Shown in pieces: positions 12,001-22,500 of a stretch of DNA of 64,000 nucleotides (position 1 is the stretch's first letter; each line of letters begins with the position of its first letter). The stretch is from Tubiluchus corallicola (lineage: Eukaryota > Priapulida > Priapulimorpha > Priapulimorphida > Tubiluchidae). The stretch covers positions 456,001 through 520,000 of the forward strand of contig JAQGDQ010000111.1 in assembly GCA_030141605.1 (NCBI GenBank), read 5' to 3'. The position numbers and the translations under genes are program-made. Under the pieces are notes generated by a model. That model saw nothing but the letters and a program-made list of their open reading frames with translations. It was not told the DNA's origin and did not search any database.

Positions 12001-12810
12001 TTCAACGTGGTCATTTACTTCACCATCTAGCATCCGCACACCACCTATCTTCGAGTGATAAGCTGCACCCACACCACAATGATTATTATTTGCCATAGAG
12101 GACACTTCCCCGGCACATCGCGTCCCATGCCGATTATCACCATTATCTTGTGGGTAAGGATTTGGATCATTATCATTGATATCATAGCTAGCTTCAGGAT
12201 CGTAGTTTTCATGCAAATCTGGATGATCACTTTGAATTCCGTCATCCAGAATAGTAATGACTACACCTTTTCCAGTGTAGCCTTTTTTCCATGCACCAGC
12301 CACGTTCATGTCTTCTCCACCGATGGATCCCCCATGGAGGTACCACTGCTCAGGAAATTCTGGATCTTTGAAGTCATAAGGAGCAAGGTTGCTCACATCT
12401 TTGTAGTGATGATATTCCGTGAAATCTCGCTTCACGCGTTTCTTAATTTGCTGCTGTTCTACCCATGCCACCTCAGGTTCTAATACTAAGTCTTTATGTA
12501 CATGACTAGATGACTCTACGGAACGTTTCTGTATGTGTGAGTGTTCAAAAAGATGGAAGTTTTCCAAGGACCCAACAGGTCCCTTGTAAATGAAACCATG
12601 CTTCTGGGCAAGGCGTTCAGCGATTTCTCTGCTGTTTTCATTGTTTTCACTGATAATTTCCACAGCCCATTGGTTTTGCCAGCAGTTTTTATTATCACCA
12701 TAACATTCACTATGATAACACAGCATTCCACTCAAACATAATGACAGTGTCCAGCACAATATGACAAAAGCTTTGCTACCAGCACAACAAATTCCTCCCA
12801 AAATTAACAT
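9079..12810 (-). CDS. Furin/PC5-type proprotein convertase, intronless ORF, type I membrane protein
   Basis: Subtilisin-like endoprotease of the secretory pathway that cleaves precursors after basic motifs. The frame stays open upstream to 12873 but begins there with TTG. The first ATG is at 12810, giving 1243 aa. In that numbering: signal peptide ~1-29; prodomain with an internal QKR|S site at 96/97; autoactivation site KKRVKR|D at 128/129. The catalytic residues are Asp189 (ILDDG), His228 (NRHGTRC), oxyanion Asn329 (WASGNGG) and Ser403 (HTGTSASAP). A P domain spans ~480-610. Ten furin-type Cys-rich repeats span ~648-1150. One membrane helix is at ~1171-1193. The 50-residue tail has a YSSL sorting motif and an acidic DEDSDSEAELF cluster, as in Golgi-cycling convertases. 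The domain order matches PC5/6B and insect Furin2. The whole ORF is one exon, which is unusual. All catalytic residues are intact, so it is probably functional. Confidence 0.95.
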   Translation of the reverse strand: MLILGGICCAGSKAFVILCWTLSLCLSGMLCYHSECYGDNKNCWQNQWAVEIISENNENSREIAERLAQKHGFIYKGPVGSLENFHLFEHSHIQKRSVESSSHVHKDLVLEPEVAWVEQQQIKKRVKRDFTEYHHYKDVSNLAPYDFKDPEFPEQWYLHGGSIGGEDMNVAGAWKKGYTGKGVVITILDDGIQSDHPDLHENYDPEASYDINDNDPNPYPQDNGDNRHGTRCAGEVSSMANNNHCGVGAAYHSKIGGVRMLDGEVNDHVEATALSLHPQHIDIYSASWGPEDDGRTVDGPAKMAKEAFTNGIEKGRSGKGSIFVWASGNGGIRGDNCNCDGYTNSIYTLSISSASQENKKPWYLEECSSTLATTYSSGTEGTERDIITTDFPNKCTDRHTGTSASAPLAAGLCALALEAMPKMTWRDMQYIVLMTSNPKGLRDHGQFRKNSLGREVSHMFGYGLMDAGAMVELAEQWTTVPEKHICKTEVDSKVREISPTGSIKVYLKTDGCQGTKNEAIRYLEHVQVHCTLDFYKRGDLELYLTSPMGTKSTVLGKRPRDSFRTFDDWPFLSVHFWGENPKGKWELELKNVGSSVDHGSLKSWYIVFHGTDINPVRLKKDVPSVGLKAFQTKKPPVQQPRLLNPEMCHEECVGPCTGPNPDQCVDCKHHIDTKGICVNDCPTGEYAQAMGIQCQACQETCSACKGGKLTDCTACQPGLLSVSDLGKCVENCEDGYFREGDKCVLCDEHCRRCESATVCTACKRGRILYNGECIANCPKHTYLDGDNSCKQCIEQCATCSGPKESDCLSCEENTFLHNGKCVSECPPRFYADISSWTCRACHTTCNSCTGGTSMDCTSCRHRYHMENRECILDQTDADQYCPAGTYHQRGECKFCHETCQTCIGPNAVDCLSCNVGLLHDISGTCIDKCPSGRYSIDSQCRQCHSSCFKCKGDSDSECISCHRGSHLKRGQCVSTCGARQYPRSEDGNCAPCFSTCLTCIGPLSNDCTECTGTLVFHNYTCVSKCPLGYYYSSDQDGQLECVQCHPSCQTCNGRKPTACLSCNSGYVLRRGQCLETCAESQFFNRFTQRCQGCYEFCKTCDGGKNDQCTSCKDTYGRKVHKTLHTFPCIPCCLTEQKPELHDCCLCDDSGFCHFNADDVNASASSQAGTKFMVFMVIAFGCAFVFAIFVILLLRHKRKWLWRKDGEYSSLPLGYETGIEKLALTRQDYADEDSDSEAELFSQD

Positions 12811-13045
12811 TTCACTGGTTTGGAAGCCAGACGAAAAATCAAAAACAATCGTGCAATAATGGCTCAATCTCAACAGAAACGTTGAATGTTTCTGTGTTTC
12901 TACAAATTACTGCACACTACAATTGTACAACCAGAAGAATTTTGATTCTGCGGATTTACAACACAAGCAATGCTGTAACCGCTTCACTTGATTACTTGAA
13001 CAGAAGATAATTGCTGAATGACATTCCTGATGACAACATGAAACT
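12811..13045 (-). promoter_or_regulatory. 5' UTR exon portion and splice acceptor of the furin-like gene
   Basis: On the minus strand, CTTTCTCTTTTTTTCAG ends at 13046. This is a strong 3' splice site 235 bases before the ATG, so at least one upstream non-coding exon, or a trans-spliced leader, is likely. The promoter itself was not located. Confidence 0.55.
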
Positions 13046-14104
13046 CTGAAAAAAAGAGAAAGCATTTAAAAAAAAGGTGGTCACAACATATTCAAAAACT
13101 TAATAACCTATATATCAAAATAGTTCTAAATATCTAAGAGAAATTGATGACTGAAGACATTCTTCAAACCAGAAAGAGATGACCAAAGCTAAGTCAATGC
13201 CTTTTTATTGTGAATAAAAGCGTGCGTGCGTGTGTGTATGTATATAATGCTCAAGGCAGTAAATATTGTGTACTGTGGCCGATCATGTGATGATATTGGT
13301 GATATCTGTATACTCCTTTAAATTTAAAATTTTTTAAACCAAATGATAATTTGTAAGTAAAATCTAATTTTTTCTTGTTCAGTTAATAAGCCAATTGCTT
13401 AGCATTTCGCTGCTATTATCTTATTAATAGCACAGGAGTAGACTTTTTAAAATACAGTATTAACTAATCCAGCATCTGCCACAATTAGAATATGATTTTG
13501 TATGATTGTGTAATATTTCATTACGATAAACTCAGAAAGCATGTTAAGTTTAGGCACTAAAACTTGAAAATGATGTCATCACTACTATCCTACTGGCCTA
13601 TTTGCTACCCTATATAGAAAACTGAATGCCGTCCAGCCAAGAGGTTTTTATTACGGTTAAACATTTCTTTTAATCTAAATAAAAGTGATAAAGGCTGATA
13701 GGCTTCCATTTAAAATGACACATCAAATATGCCATGATTGGAAATGTGACATTACATTCAAATTCCAAATGAGTCAATCAAAATATATACAGAATCACCC
13801 TGTATATTTTCATTATGATCCATTACTAAATGAAAGTATTTTGGAGTTTTTGCACAAAAGAGGCTTCACAACTGAGACAAAGAATGATCTTGAAAACAAA
13901 ATTATCAAAAATTCAAGCAAAGAATTTAAGACGACATACTTACCTTATGGGGCCTACGCATAATTATATAATCGAGTTATTGCATCGTTTGTAATGGATA
14001 TGAGTACGTATAGAACTAAGAAAACTTCTTACAGTGTTGTAGCTTATTACAATAGGCAAGACCACACACAGAGTAAAAATAATTAACTGAAAACATCATT
14101 TTTT
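13046..14104. other. Intronic or intergenic AT-rich sequence
   Basis: No supportable gene. A short GT-rich microsatellite lies near 13221-13245. The 92-codon frame at 13685-13963 has no recognisable motif. Confidence 0.45.
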
Positions 14105-14266
14105 TTCTGAAAAAGGTGAAAATGCAAGTGAACAGGATAACGGCAAAGTGAGGAGAAATGCCCTTTTATCGACAATCTGCCTTTAACAATTTACGCTTAA
14201 CTTTCTCTAGTTGCCTAACATATTTGTCTTATAAAATTTATACAGAATTCTTTCAGAGTGGCAAAC
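14105..14266 (+). repeat. Direct repeat copy 1 (partner at 15534-15695)
   Basis: About 160 bases are near-identical to 15534-15695. Both copies begin TGAAAAA and end GGCAAACA. Confidence 0.8.
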
Positions 14267-15533
14267 AATTGCAGCATCTCAGATAGGGAAACAGTGGTAA
14301 CATACTTCTCATCACTAAATTGGCAGGTTCAAATGGTATCAGCTAGTTCACTAGTTTAACCCTTCAGTTCCTCCACATTTTGCAGTGGCACACATTTTAT
14401 TATAATAATCTGAAAAGAGTAACTGACTTGACAGCCAGTTAGTCTTGCATTACTTCTTCTCCTTGTTACATTTATTAAGTGTTTTTTAAATTGGTTTCCT
14501 CAACCTGTTAGCAACTTTCTTTGTATTTGTGGTGCAAAAGAGGAGATAAATAAAAATAAATAGATCAATATTAAAATGCTTATAAATTCACTAGTTCTCA
14601 AATTTCTCGAAAACAAAACACATCATGGCTCGAAAATCAATTCTGTGGATACCCTAGACAACCACTTTCTGCATTAGGCAACTAAAAAACTTAGTAATCC
14701 GTAGAGCTACCTACGGTCAAATGTGGTTATGCGATATACCATTTTTCCTTGCCAATGGATATATGGAGCTTAATTTGAATAGATGACAGCCTGCATTTAT
14801 GATTGCAAAAAACAAAAATATTTACTAAAAGATAAGATTTTATTGATTTTTGTCTAGCGAGCTGCAACTCAGTGACAGCAGTAACAGGCTACTAGGTTAC
14901 AGAATGCGCTTATTGCAGTCTGCGGAACACATTAAATTATTACTAGTTTATTAAAGTGCAATTTACTTAGTTACCTTGCTGACTGGCTTGGTTTGTAGCA
15001 TAGTGGCTGGCCTTAAAAAAGGATTACTGCCTAGAATAACTGTTATGCACTATCCTTTAAATTAATGTCACTTTGGCTGTTTAATTACCAACCAGTGCAT
15101 GTACTAATATTTTAGAAATTGAAAAAGCTTAATTACTAAAATTCTAAGCATTTATTCTATTTCAATAGTTAAGCAGCACTGGCCATAACAAATTCTTTAA
15201 CAGATATCGTCAAGGTCGGTCTTAGCTAGAGTGGGGCACTACTAATGGAAATAATTTTCTTAAGCCCTATACAAGTTCTCAGTTAAGCTCTATCGAATCA
15301 TGAAAATATATATTTAAAATGTTACAGGCTTTGTATTTATATGACATAATGGAAAGCAATGAAAATGTCTAGAGCTTAAAACAGGCAGGGCAAATAATGT
15401 ACCAAACAGAGCCCTACATCTTTACATAAAACTATGCTTTACATAGGCCTGTGCAAACCTAAAAAATAGCAAACAAAACGTATAGATCACCACTGAATAT
15501 AGTGAACATCACTTGTTTTTCTAAAAATAATTT
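14267..15533. other. Sequence between the two direct repeats
   Basis: AT-rich, with no coding capacity and no recognisable primer-binding site or polypurine tract. Confidence 0.4.
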
Positions 15534-15695
15534 ACTGAAAAAAATGAAAATGCAAGTGAACAACATAACGGAAAAGTGAGGAGAAATGCCCTTTTATCGA
15601 CAATCTGCCTTTAACAATTTACATTTAAACTTCTCTAGTTGCCTAATATATTTGTCTTGTAAAATTTATACAGAATTCTTTCAGAGTGGCAAACA
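15534..15695 (+). repeat. Direct repeat copy 2 (partner at 14105-14266)
   Basis: Near-identical to the upstream copy, offset by about 1429 bases. See the paired entry. Confidence 0.8.
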
Positions 15696-15782
15696 CAATA
15701 TACAATAAAATAATTAATATTAGAACATACTATAATTTAAGTCTTCATACTATACAAAAAAGGTGACTGTGCGAAGGATGTT

Positions 15783-15832
15783 AATTAGTTAGTTAGTTAG
15801 TTAGTTAGCTAGCTGAGCTAGTCAGTTAGTTA
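15783..15832 (+). repeat. (TTAG)n microsatellite
   Basis: Uninterrupted TTAG units at about 15785-15808, then degenerate TAGC/TTAG units. Confidence 0.8.
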
Positions 15833-15839
15833 TGACGAG

Positions 15840-16140
15840 TGTGCCGTATGTTAGGTTGGGTTGGACAGCTTCACGTTCCTGGCACTTTTGGCGGCTTGGC
15901 ACTCTTGGCCGCATGGCATTCTTGGCGGCGTAGCATTCTTGGTGATGGAGCGGGAGAGGGAGGAGAGATTTGGATTGGAGAGGACATAAGAGTGTCGGCA
16001 GTGGGACTGATATAGGAAGGTAGTAAGGTGTGTGGAGAGCCACCTAAACTGCAGGTGCGCCCTCTCAGCAATCCAATCGTTTTGCTGGCACTGGGGAATT
16101 CAAAGATCAAAGTACTTCTCGGGATGGTTTCCTAGGCACA
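15840..16140 (-). promoter_or_regulatory. GC-richer island; possible first exon or promoter of the furin-like gene
   Basis: This block stands out from the AT-rich flanks. On the minus strand it contains a C/T-rich stretch (CTCTCCTCCCTCTCCCGCTC) and four imperfect ~17-base tandem units of the form GCCGCCAAGAATGCCA at about 15875-15945. Two overlapping minus-strand frames of 73-79 codons are open but have no recognised domain. It lies 2.8 kb upstream of the furin 5' UTR splice acceptor, so a non-coding first exon is plausible but unproven. Confidence 0.35.
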
Positions 16141-17229
16141 ACCATGGCCATTGCTCCAAACAGATTTTTCGAGCAAAACGTGACAAACAAATAAACGTTA
16201 ATTCCACTTACTGCTTAAACAATGGTCCTTTAACGCATAACTCATCCACGTTATGATTACAAATTTTGATATCTCTACTTAACTAGCAATAAAATTCAGG
16301 CTCAAACAAATAACTAAAATGAACCAAACAAATTTATGCAAATTGAGCGAAACAGGACGTCAGAAATGTGCACGTCGCCATAATTTCAGTACTTGATCAG
16401 TCACGTGACGCTTCCGTCAATGAGATTTCCAGCCAGTACAGCGAACAGCACAGCTTTAGCAGAGGTTTGTTGCTTACGCGCACTACATTATATGTGTGCT
16501 TGCAAACCAAAAGCATCCATTAGTCAACATAGTAAAAACTACGATATGATGCTCCAAGTAGAATGCATCAAAAATTTAGTCAAATGTTAATTTTTTGTTT
16601 TTTTGTAAAAACGCTTAATATATTCTACTTTTATACTCTAGCGTCAAATTATCAAGAAAATGTCAAAAATACTGAAAATTTCATTTTATAAACCGTGCTC
16701 ATTTCTCTGTCTAGAAAGTAGTACTGCAAATGCAAAAAACTTGTATTTTCAAAGTCCGATAGTAGCTCGTGAAAGCAGTCATTTTGCTTCGTTTTTTTTT
16801 GTTGTTGTTGTTGACAAGCCCAAATCTTCATCAAGAAGAGCCATCTACTGGATTTAAACATAATTTCAATGTGCTCTTGCAAAGTCCATAGCAACCACAC
16901 TTTCCTGCAGTTGCTAAGTATATTGAAGAGACGCGACCAAAAGCAATGGCTAACTTTAACAGAGATTATGTTTTTCAGTGCAAAGCATGCGCCTCAAATT
17001 CAACATAGATTATCTCTGTGTAGCAATAACATAGAGAGATGAGCTTGGTACCAAAATGATCCTGATGAAATAGAGATTCAGGATATGTGAATAACTAGAA
17101 AACGTTAATTGTCGACTAATGGACGATTTTGCTATGCAAGCACACATATCGTTTGTTACAACAAAGTAAAATAACCAGTTATGTCGCAAGACTTTGTGTT
17201 CTAACTGACCAGCTTCTCACGTTTCCTCA
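16141..17229. other. Unassigned AT-rich sequence
   Basis: Nothing supportable is seen beyond short chance frames and a (GTT)n run near 16798. Confidence 0.45.
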
Positions 17230-17805
17230 CACATTGATGAAATATCCAAACGAGCTAGGAAACGATTGTGGATGATAAGGTGCTCTTTCACCTATGTGGA
17301 TACTAATATGATGGCTATTTTATACAAAACATTCATAAGACCAATACTAGACTACGCTGATGTAAAATTTTGGTGTCCATCCAAACTTCAAGCAATACGT
17401 AAGGTAAAATCGATTCAACGGAAAGTCACCAAGTTAGTACCAGCAATCAAACATCTATCATATGCAGACTGAGAGAAATCAGAGAATACAGAGATTGAAT
17501 TTACCATCCCTATGTTTCAGGAAAAAGAGGTGACCAAATCATGCTGTATCGTACATACAACAGCCTTACAAAAAACAATAGCAGAAATATTTTTCAGGTA
17601 ATTCACGTGGAGCTGGATACAAGAACACAAATCGAACGAGATGTAGAAACAAGGCAGATCTATTTTCAGAGTGATAAATGATTGGAATTCCATCACCACA
17701 TCAGCAGATCGATTCAAGAAGAAACCAGACATGTACTGGGAAGACCATCCAATCACGTTCCATGATCCGTTCTGCCTGAGTGGACTCCAAACGTTTTTTT
17801 AAGAA
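17230..17805 (+). mobile_element. Non-LTR retrotransposon (LINE) reverse-transcriptase C-terminal fragment, frameshifted
   Basis: The first frame (17266-17472) reads LYKTFIRPILDYADVKFWCP followed by IQRKVTKLVPAIKHLSYAD, the classic thumb/C-terminal region of LINE ORF2. After a stop and frameshift near 17472 the homology continues in another frame: LNLPSLCFRKKRGDQ, then ERDVETR, RVINDWNS, ADRFKKK and DMYWEDHP. The typical order ends 'RVINDWNSLP....FK..LD..W'. It is a decayed copy, on the opposite strand to the LINE remnant at 1035-1640. Confidence 0.8.
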
Positions 17806-18480
17806 GCCCACCGTTCTGCAACACCCTTTCCACTTATCATAGACCGACACATCTGATCCTTTTGCCACCATTCTCCCAAATACCTACACCTGTATTGCTT
17901 TTTCTAACTTCGCGTGTGGTTCCTGGTTATATTCAGCTACAAGTTTACGCCACAGCTAACCTTATTAGATCTCAGACATTTTATGAGGTAGGCCTTTATT
18001 GCCTGGTATACACATATGTACTGTATGTAATACTGTTATGTAGGGCCATAAGATTACACTTATTGCCGATACATTCAAATGCCATATATATTTGCAAACA
18101 ATGTGTCTTTGTGCCAATGTGTAGATTTCTAAATTTTGGCAAATGCATCAGTAATACTAGCACAATTATTTTGTGGAAAAAACGAAAGCTGCTTATTTAT
18201 AATACCATACTAATTCAGCGACTCAGAATTGGAAGGAAATAGTTTATGATGTTGAAGTTAGCATAATATAGACGAACATTTCCCAGTGCAAAAGCAATGT
18301 TAAAATTATCGAAGTACACTTCACTATTCACCTGGACAAAACTGCTGTAACTTATCGACATTTCGGGGGTTTACATGACATTTTGTTGCCGACATATAAG
18401 CTTAAATGTTTTAGCTTATCAGTTTGCTGTATGTAAATACCTTATTTTATTATAATAATTAACAGTACAATATTTTGTCC
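17806..18480. other. Unassigned sequence, perhaps the LINE 3' region
   Basis: The open frame at 17862-18242 has no recognisable domain. It may be the 3' UTR of the adjacent LINE. Confidence 0.3.
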
Positions 18481-18717
18481 CTAAAAAGATTCATCCATCT
18501 GCAGACGATCTAGTATAATTGAATTGATAGCCAAAGGAATGTTATTAATGTAAATCAAGAATAATAATAGGCCAAGTGTCAATCTATGTTGGACTCGATC
18601 CACAGGTAATATTAATTGTATATGATTCTTTGTCGTCAATTGGAGTAAAAATCTCATTGGTTTGGTGAACATGCGCAGCTCTCTAAATTCATATTGTACT
18701 GAAACAGTTGACATCAA
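18481..18717 (-). mobile_element. LINE reverse-transcriptase palm fragment (degenerate)
   Basis: The minus-strand translation contains [16 protein letters not shown], a decayed form of the RT '[21 protein letters not shown]' block that precedes the catalytic YADD motif. The catalytic motif itself is not preserved. Confidence 0.6.
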
Positions 18718-20850
18718 ATACAGGGAGGAACAGCTAGAGCATGCTTGATCTCTCCAGCTCCATCTCTACGTGACCAAGGGCTCTCTTGATAGCCCTTTTC
18801 TGGAAGCCAGCAGTTCCATAGTAGCTTAATTAAAATGTGAGACCTCTGGTACTGAAGAAATGAAGGTGGTGAACTATCTCAATCCAAATGTATAATAAAA
18901 GAATTACATGGATCATACTAATGCATGAAAACAATACTAAAATATAAGGTCTGAACCATTTTGTTGAACAGAAGAACTTTTGCTTTCCATTCAGTTATCG
19001 TCAATTGCTGACCATTACACCACAGAGATACCTCTCGTTTTATTGGACAGACAATAAGTTAGTTCAAGCTATGTTTGCAGCGTAATTAACGTTGTTCTCT
19101 GCATCCTAAAAGAATTAAAGAAACCAAGTTCTAAGTGATTAAAAACAAGATAAAAAAACTAATAATTAATTATGATTTAGAAAGACCCCGTTTGATTTAT
19201 TTTTGTGTCTCCTCTAGGCTCTTTCAGTTTCACTTATGTATAATAGAGTTTTTTGTATTCAATACCTGCATTGTTTTTAATTCAGTTACCCGAGTACATT
19301 TTTGTGCTGATAAAAATCATTAAAATGCGAATATACGCACAATTCAACAAAAAATGAGTAGTACTTCTATAGTTTCAAAATAAAAGAATTTAGATAACTA
19401 TACCAAAACAATTTCTAGCTGTTTAACTTTTATAATTATTCCTTTAATAAAGAAATAAAAATCATAATATTGATTTACTTTTATGTTTCACTTTTGTTTT
19501 GCGCCATTTGCATGATATTTTATTTTCTACAATTGCTTGCCATCAATTTAATTTTAAATATTTGTTTCCATTTATTATTTTATTTATTATTTATTTTTAT
19601 GCTTATATATTTTATTTTTATATAATTATGCTCACTTGCCATGCAGAGATTGGCAGTTTCAGTAGTTAGGGATGGCAGACTAAATGACCATTTTGGTCTT
19701 TCGCCATCCTGCCCTTTGTTAAATATTGTTGAATATGGCTATTATAGTTTTTGTATTAACTTGAAAAGCAAACAAATTAATTATTCTTATTCTTGCAAAT
19801 GTCTGTAACAGAGGCTGACTTTAACGGTCACCACGCGTCAAAGATTTCCCATAACTTTTAGTCAAAAAATGAAGAAAGCAGAAGTTACTTAAGTACGTTT
19901 ATTACAATAACCATTGAGTAAACCCAAATTAAAACTTTAGTTTTTTAATTTTGTAGCAGGTTGAGTAAAAAGGTAAAGCAATAGTATTTTTACTGTGTGT
20001 TAAGAATTGACTATAGTCTAACTCACTGATAATAGATCCCAGTTAATAATACTTTAATTGTCAAAATTATACTAATTTGATAGTTTTGCAAACTATAGTC
20101 ATTAATTATAGTACCTATTACTGCTAGCAAGTATCATTGGGCAGCAAAGTATCACTCCGTTTGATTAATAATGTAATTGCAATAGTCGATCTCTATATCT
20201 CATAATACTTTTTTAATAGTAATACTAACTATAGCTAGTAATATAACTAAGTAGCAGTACATCAGTTGTTTATATATATTAAATTATTATATATCTATAA
20301 ATGTGTGTGTGTGTACGATAGCAATCTGTAGTTCTACCTGTATATAATTTCCTCTTTGTACTTGCCAATGTATGTAATGTTAATTGCATATTTGCGCAAT
20401 AAATTGAATTATTGGCAGCTGCTTGTCAAAGCTATGAAAACTATGAAACTATCTAAAACAATAAATTTCCACTTTTGAGGTATATTGTCATGATTAAAGG
20501 GTAAGCGAGTACACTCATAGAAACCTCATATTTTCCCGGAAGGTAATCTTCAATTAAAGATCCGTCCGAGACGTAAGTCCCTTAGTTTTATATCAGAGTA
20601 ATATTATATATTTTGATACTGCTGTTACTGTTAGACTATGAAACTCAGAAACTAGGGTACTTGTTGGTACATCTGCAACAATCGCCATGACAGGCAAATT
20701 ATTTCATTCGTTCACTACTCTCATAGTGGAAACAGCGCTTTCAGCATCGAGTTGTAAAATTGACGAAATATTGTAATTGTGGGAAAAAAACTAGTCATCT
20801 CGCTCAACTGGGAAATTATATATTTTGTTCTAGCCTTGTTTTGATTTTTT
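18718..20850. other. AT-rich intergenic sequence with a LINE-like 3' tail
   Basis: At about 19660-19800 a segment (GACCATTTTGGTCTTTCGCCATCC then AT-rich TATTCTTATTCTT) resembles a CR1-type 3' UTR. A (GT)n run lies near 20302. No gene is seen. Confidence 0.35.
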
Positions 20851-20859
20851 TAGTTTTCA

Positions 20860-21425
20860 CTTATCGCTGATTTTTGTTACTGTTGCTTGATATATGTTTT
20901 GCTTTAAACAGAATTTTGTTTTTGCTCTTGAGTTTGATTTTGTTGCTTTTGTGTGATATAATATTTGCCCTAAGTGAATCCTGTTTTGCTTTGCTTGTGA
21001 TAATTTCTTTTATTTTCAGTTGAATTGTGTTTGCTTTATAAAATTTTTGCTTTGAGTTTGATTTTGTTGCTTTTGTGTGATATAATTTTTGCTCTAAGCT
21101 GAATTCTGTTTTGCTTTGGTTTTGACAAATTCTTTTACCTTCACTTGAATTGCTTTTGCTTTGTAAAATTTTTGCTTTGAGTTTCATTTTGTTTGATATA
21201 ATTTTTTGCTATAAGTTAAATTCCGTTTTGCATTGCTTGTGATAACTTTCTTTTTTTCTGAGTGGAATTGCATTTTTGCTTTGAGTAGATTTTTGTTGCT
21301 TTTCTTTGTTTGATATTATTTTTTGCTCTACATTGAATTTCATTAATTTTTTGCTTGATGTTATGCCTTGTTATGCTTTGAATTGCATTTCTGCTTTGAG
21401 TTGATTTTTGTTGCTTTTGCCTTGT
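20860..21425 (-). repeat. ~120-bp unit minisatellite (about 4.5 copies)
   Basis: The landmark TTGAGTTTGATTTTGTTGCTTTT recurs at about 20929, 21053, 21175, 21278 and 21396, giving a unit of 103-124 bases with TGTGATATAATTTTTGCT in most copies. The minus strand is purine-rich and largely stop-free, producing lysine/serine/asparagine-rich frames of 108 and 155 codons. These look like by-products of base composition rather than a gene. Confidence 0.7.
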
Positions 21426-22500
21426 ATATATGCACAAACACCTAAAAATGTCATGAGCCTGTGAGCAAATTTGTATTTTTAATAAGGGGCAAGTGACCAA
21501 GTGACCAATAGGTCTTTTGCTGCTCCTTCTCAGCTGCAATGAAATGTAAAAATAATTATGATGAATTTTAACTGCTATTAAGAAAATAAAATTGATTTGA
21601 ATTGAATTGGAGGAGAACTGGTCCCAGCGCGATGCACATATAAAAAAAAACAAACCCCTGCATTTCAGAGGTTTTGGGGACATTTTTAGTAACCAAAACT
21701 TGTGATGAGGTTAATCAATTTTTTTAAGTCATGATTACTGTAAAATTTTACTTGTGGCTCAGTAATGTATTACTCATTGGTAATAATATTTAACGAGTTG
21801 AACACCAACCTTACCCAAGAATACCGTATCCAAAAAATAGCTGGACACGTGTTAACTATCTATTCTTGCAATAAAATCATATACATGAAGCAACCATATT
21901 TGAAGTGCTTGCCTTCACCGTAAGACAGGAACCAGCCAGACACATACAGCAGATCACCTTGACGCTCTTAGAAATTAAAACATGATTTTTGTAGTAATCA
22001 CAACAAGTATAAATAATTGATGAATACACAAGAAAGTCTACTGGTTATTTTAAGACCCTCTTAGCTTTCTGTGTTTTACCTGAAAATGTTGTGGATTGTA
22101 ATCCTATTTCATACATCGTTTCTTTCATCAGGGAGGTGAAAATTTGGCCTACTAACAGAGAAATCATTAGTTTATGTCCGCCTTTGAGCTTCAAAGTTCC
22201 ATTGATACATTTGATTTGTATTTTACTTTATTAGTATAATTAATGGTACTAATAAATTGATAATCTATTGATAATGGTACTAATACTTGAAATCTAAAGA
22301 TTCTTTGTGCTCAAACTGAAACTTAAACTAACTTTTTTATGTTTTCTTTTCATGCAATTTGGTGTCAAAAGTTTAATAACTTTGAGTTTATTGCATTAAT
22401 ATTGTGCCCTTTTATGCAATAATTATAGACGTTTACTGCCTATAGCTGATATTATCCAGTCACAAATATAGATAATGTACTGTGTTTTTCTTACTTATGG
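21426..22500. other. AT-rich intergenic sequence
   Basis: No gene is seen. A possible LINE 3' tail lies at about 21483-21610 (AATAGGTCTTTTGCTGCTCC then AAAATAAAATTGATTTGAATTG). Confidence 0.35.

Noticed and set aside
10194-12245. Several 60-144 codon frames overlapping the convertase
   Set aside because: Out-of-frame shadows of a strongly conserved protein.
12811-12873. Extending the convertase 21 codons upstream
   Set aside because: The extension begins with TTG, has no ATG and would displace the signal peptide. The ATG at 12810 is directly followed by a good signal sequence.
17862-18242. 126-codon plus-strand frame as a gene
   Set aside because: No motif, ATG in poor context, adjacent to a LINE fragment; likely 3' UTR or chance.
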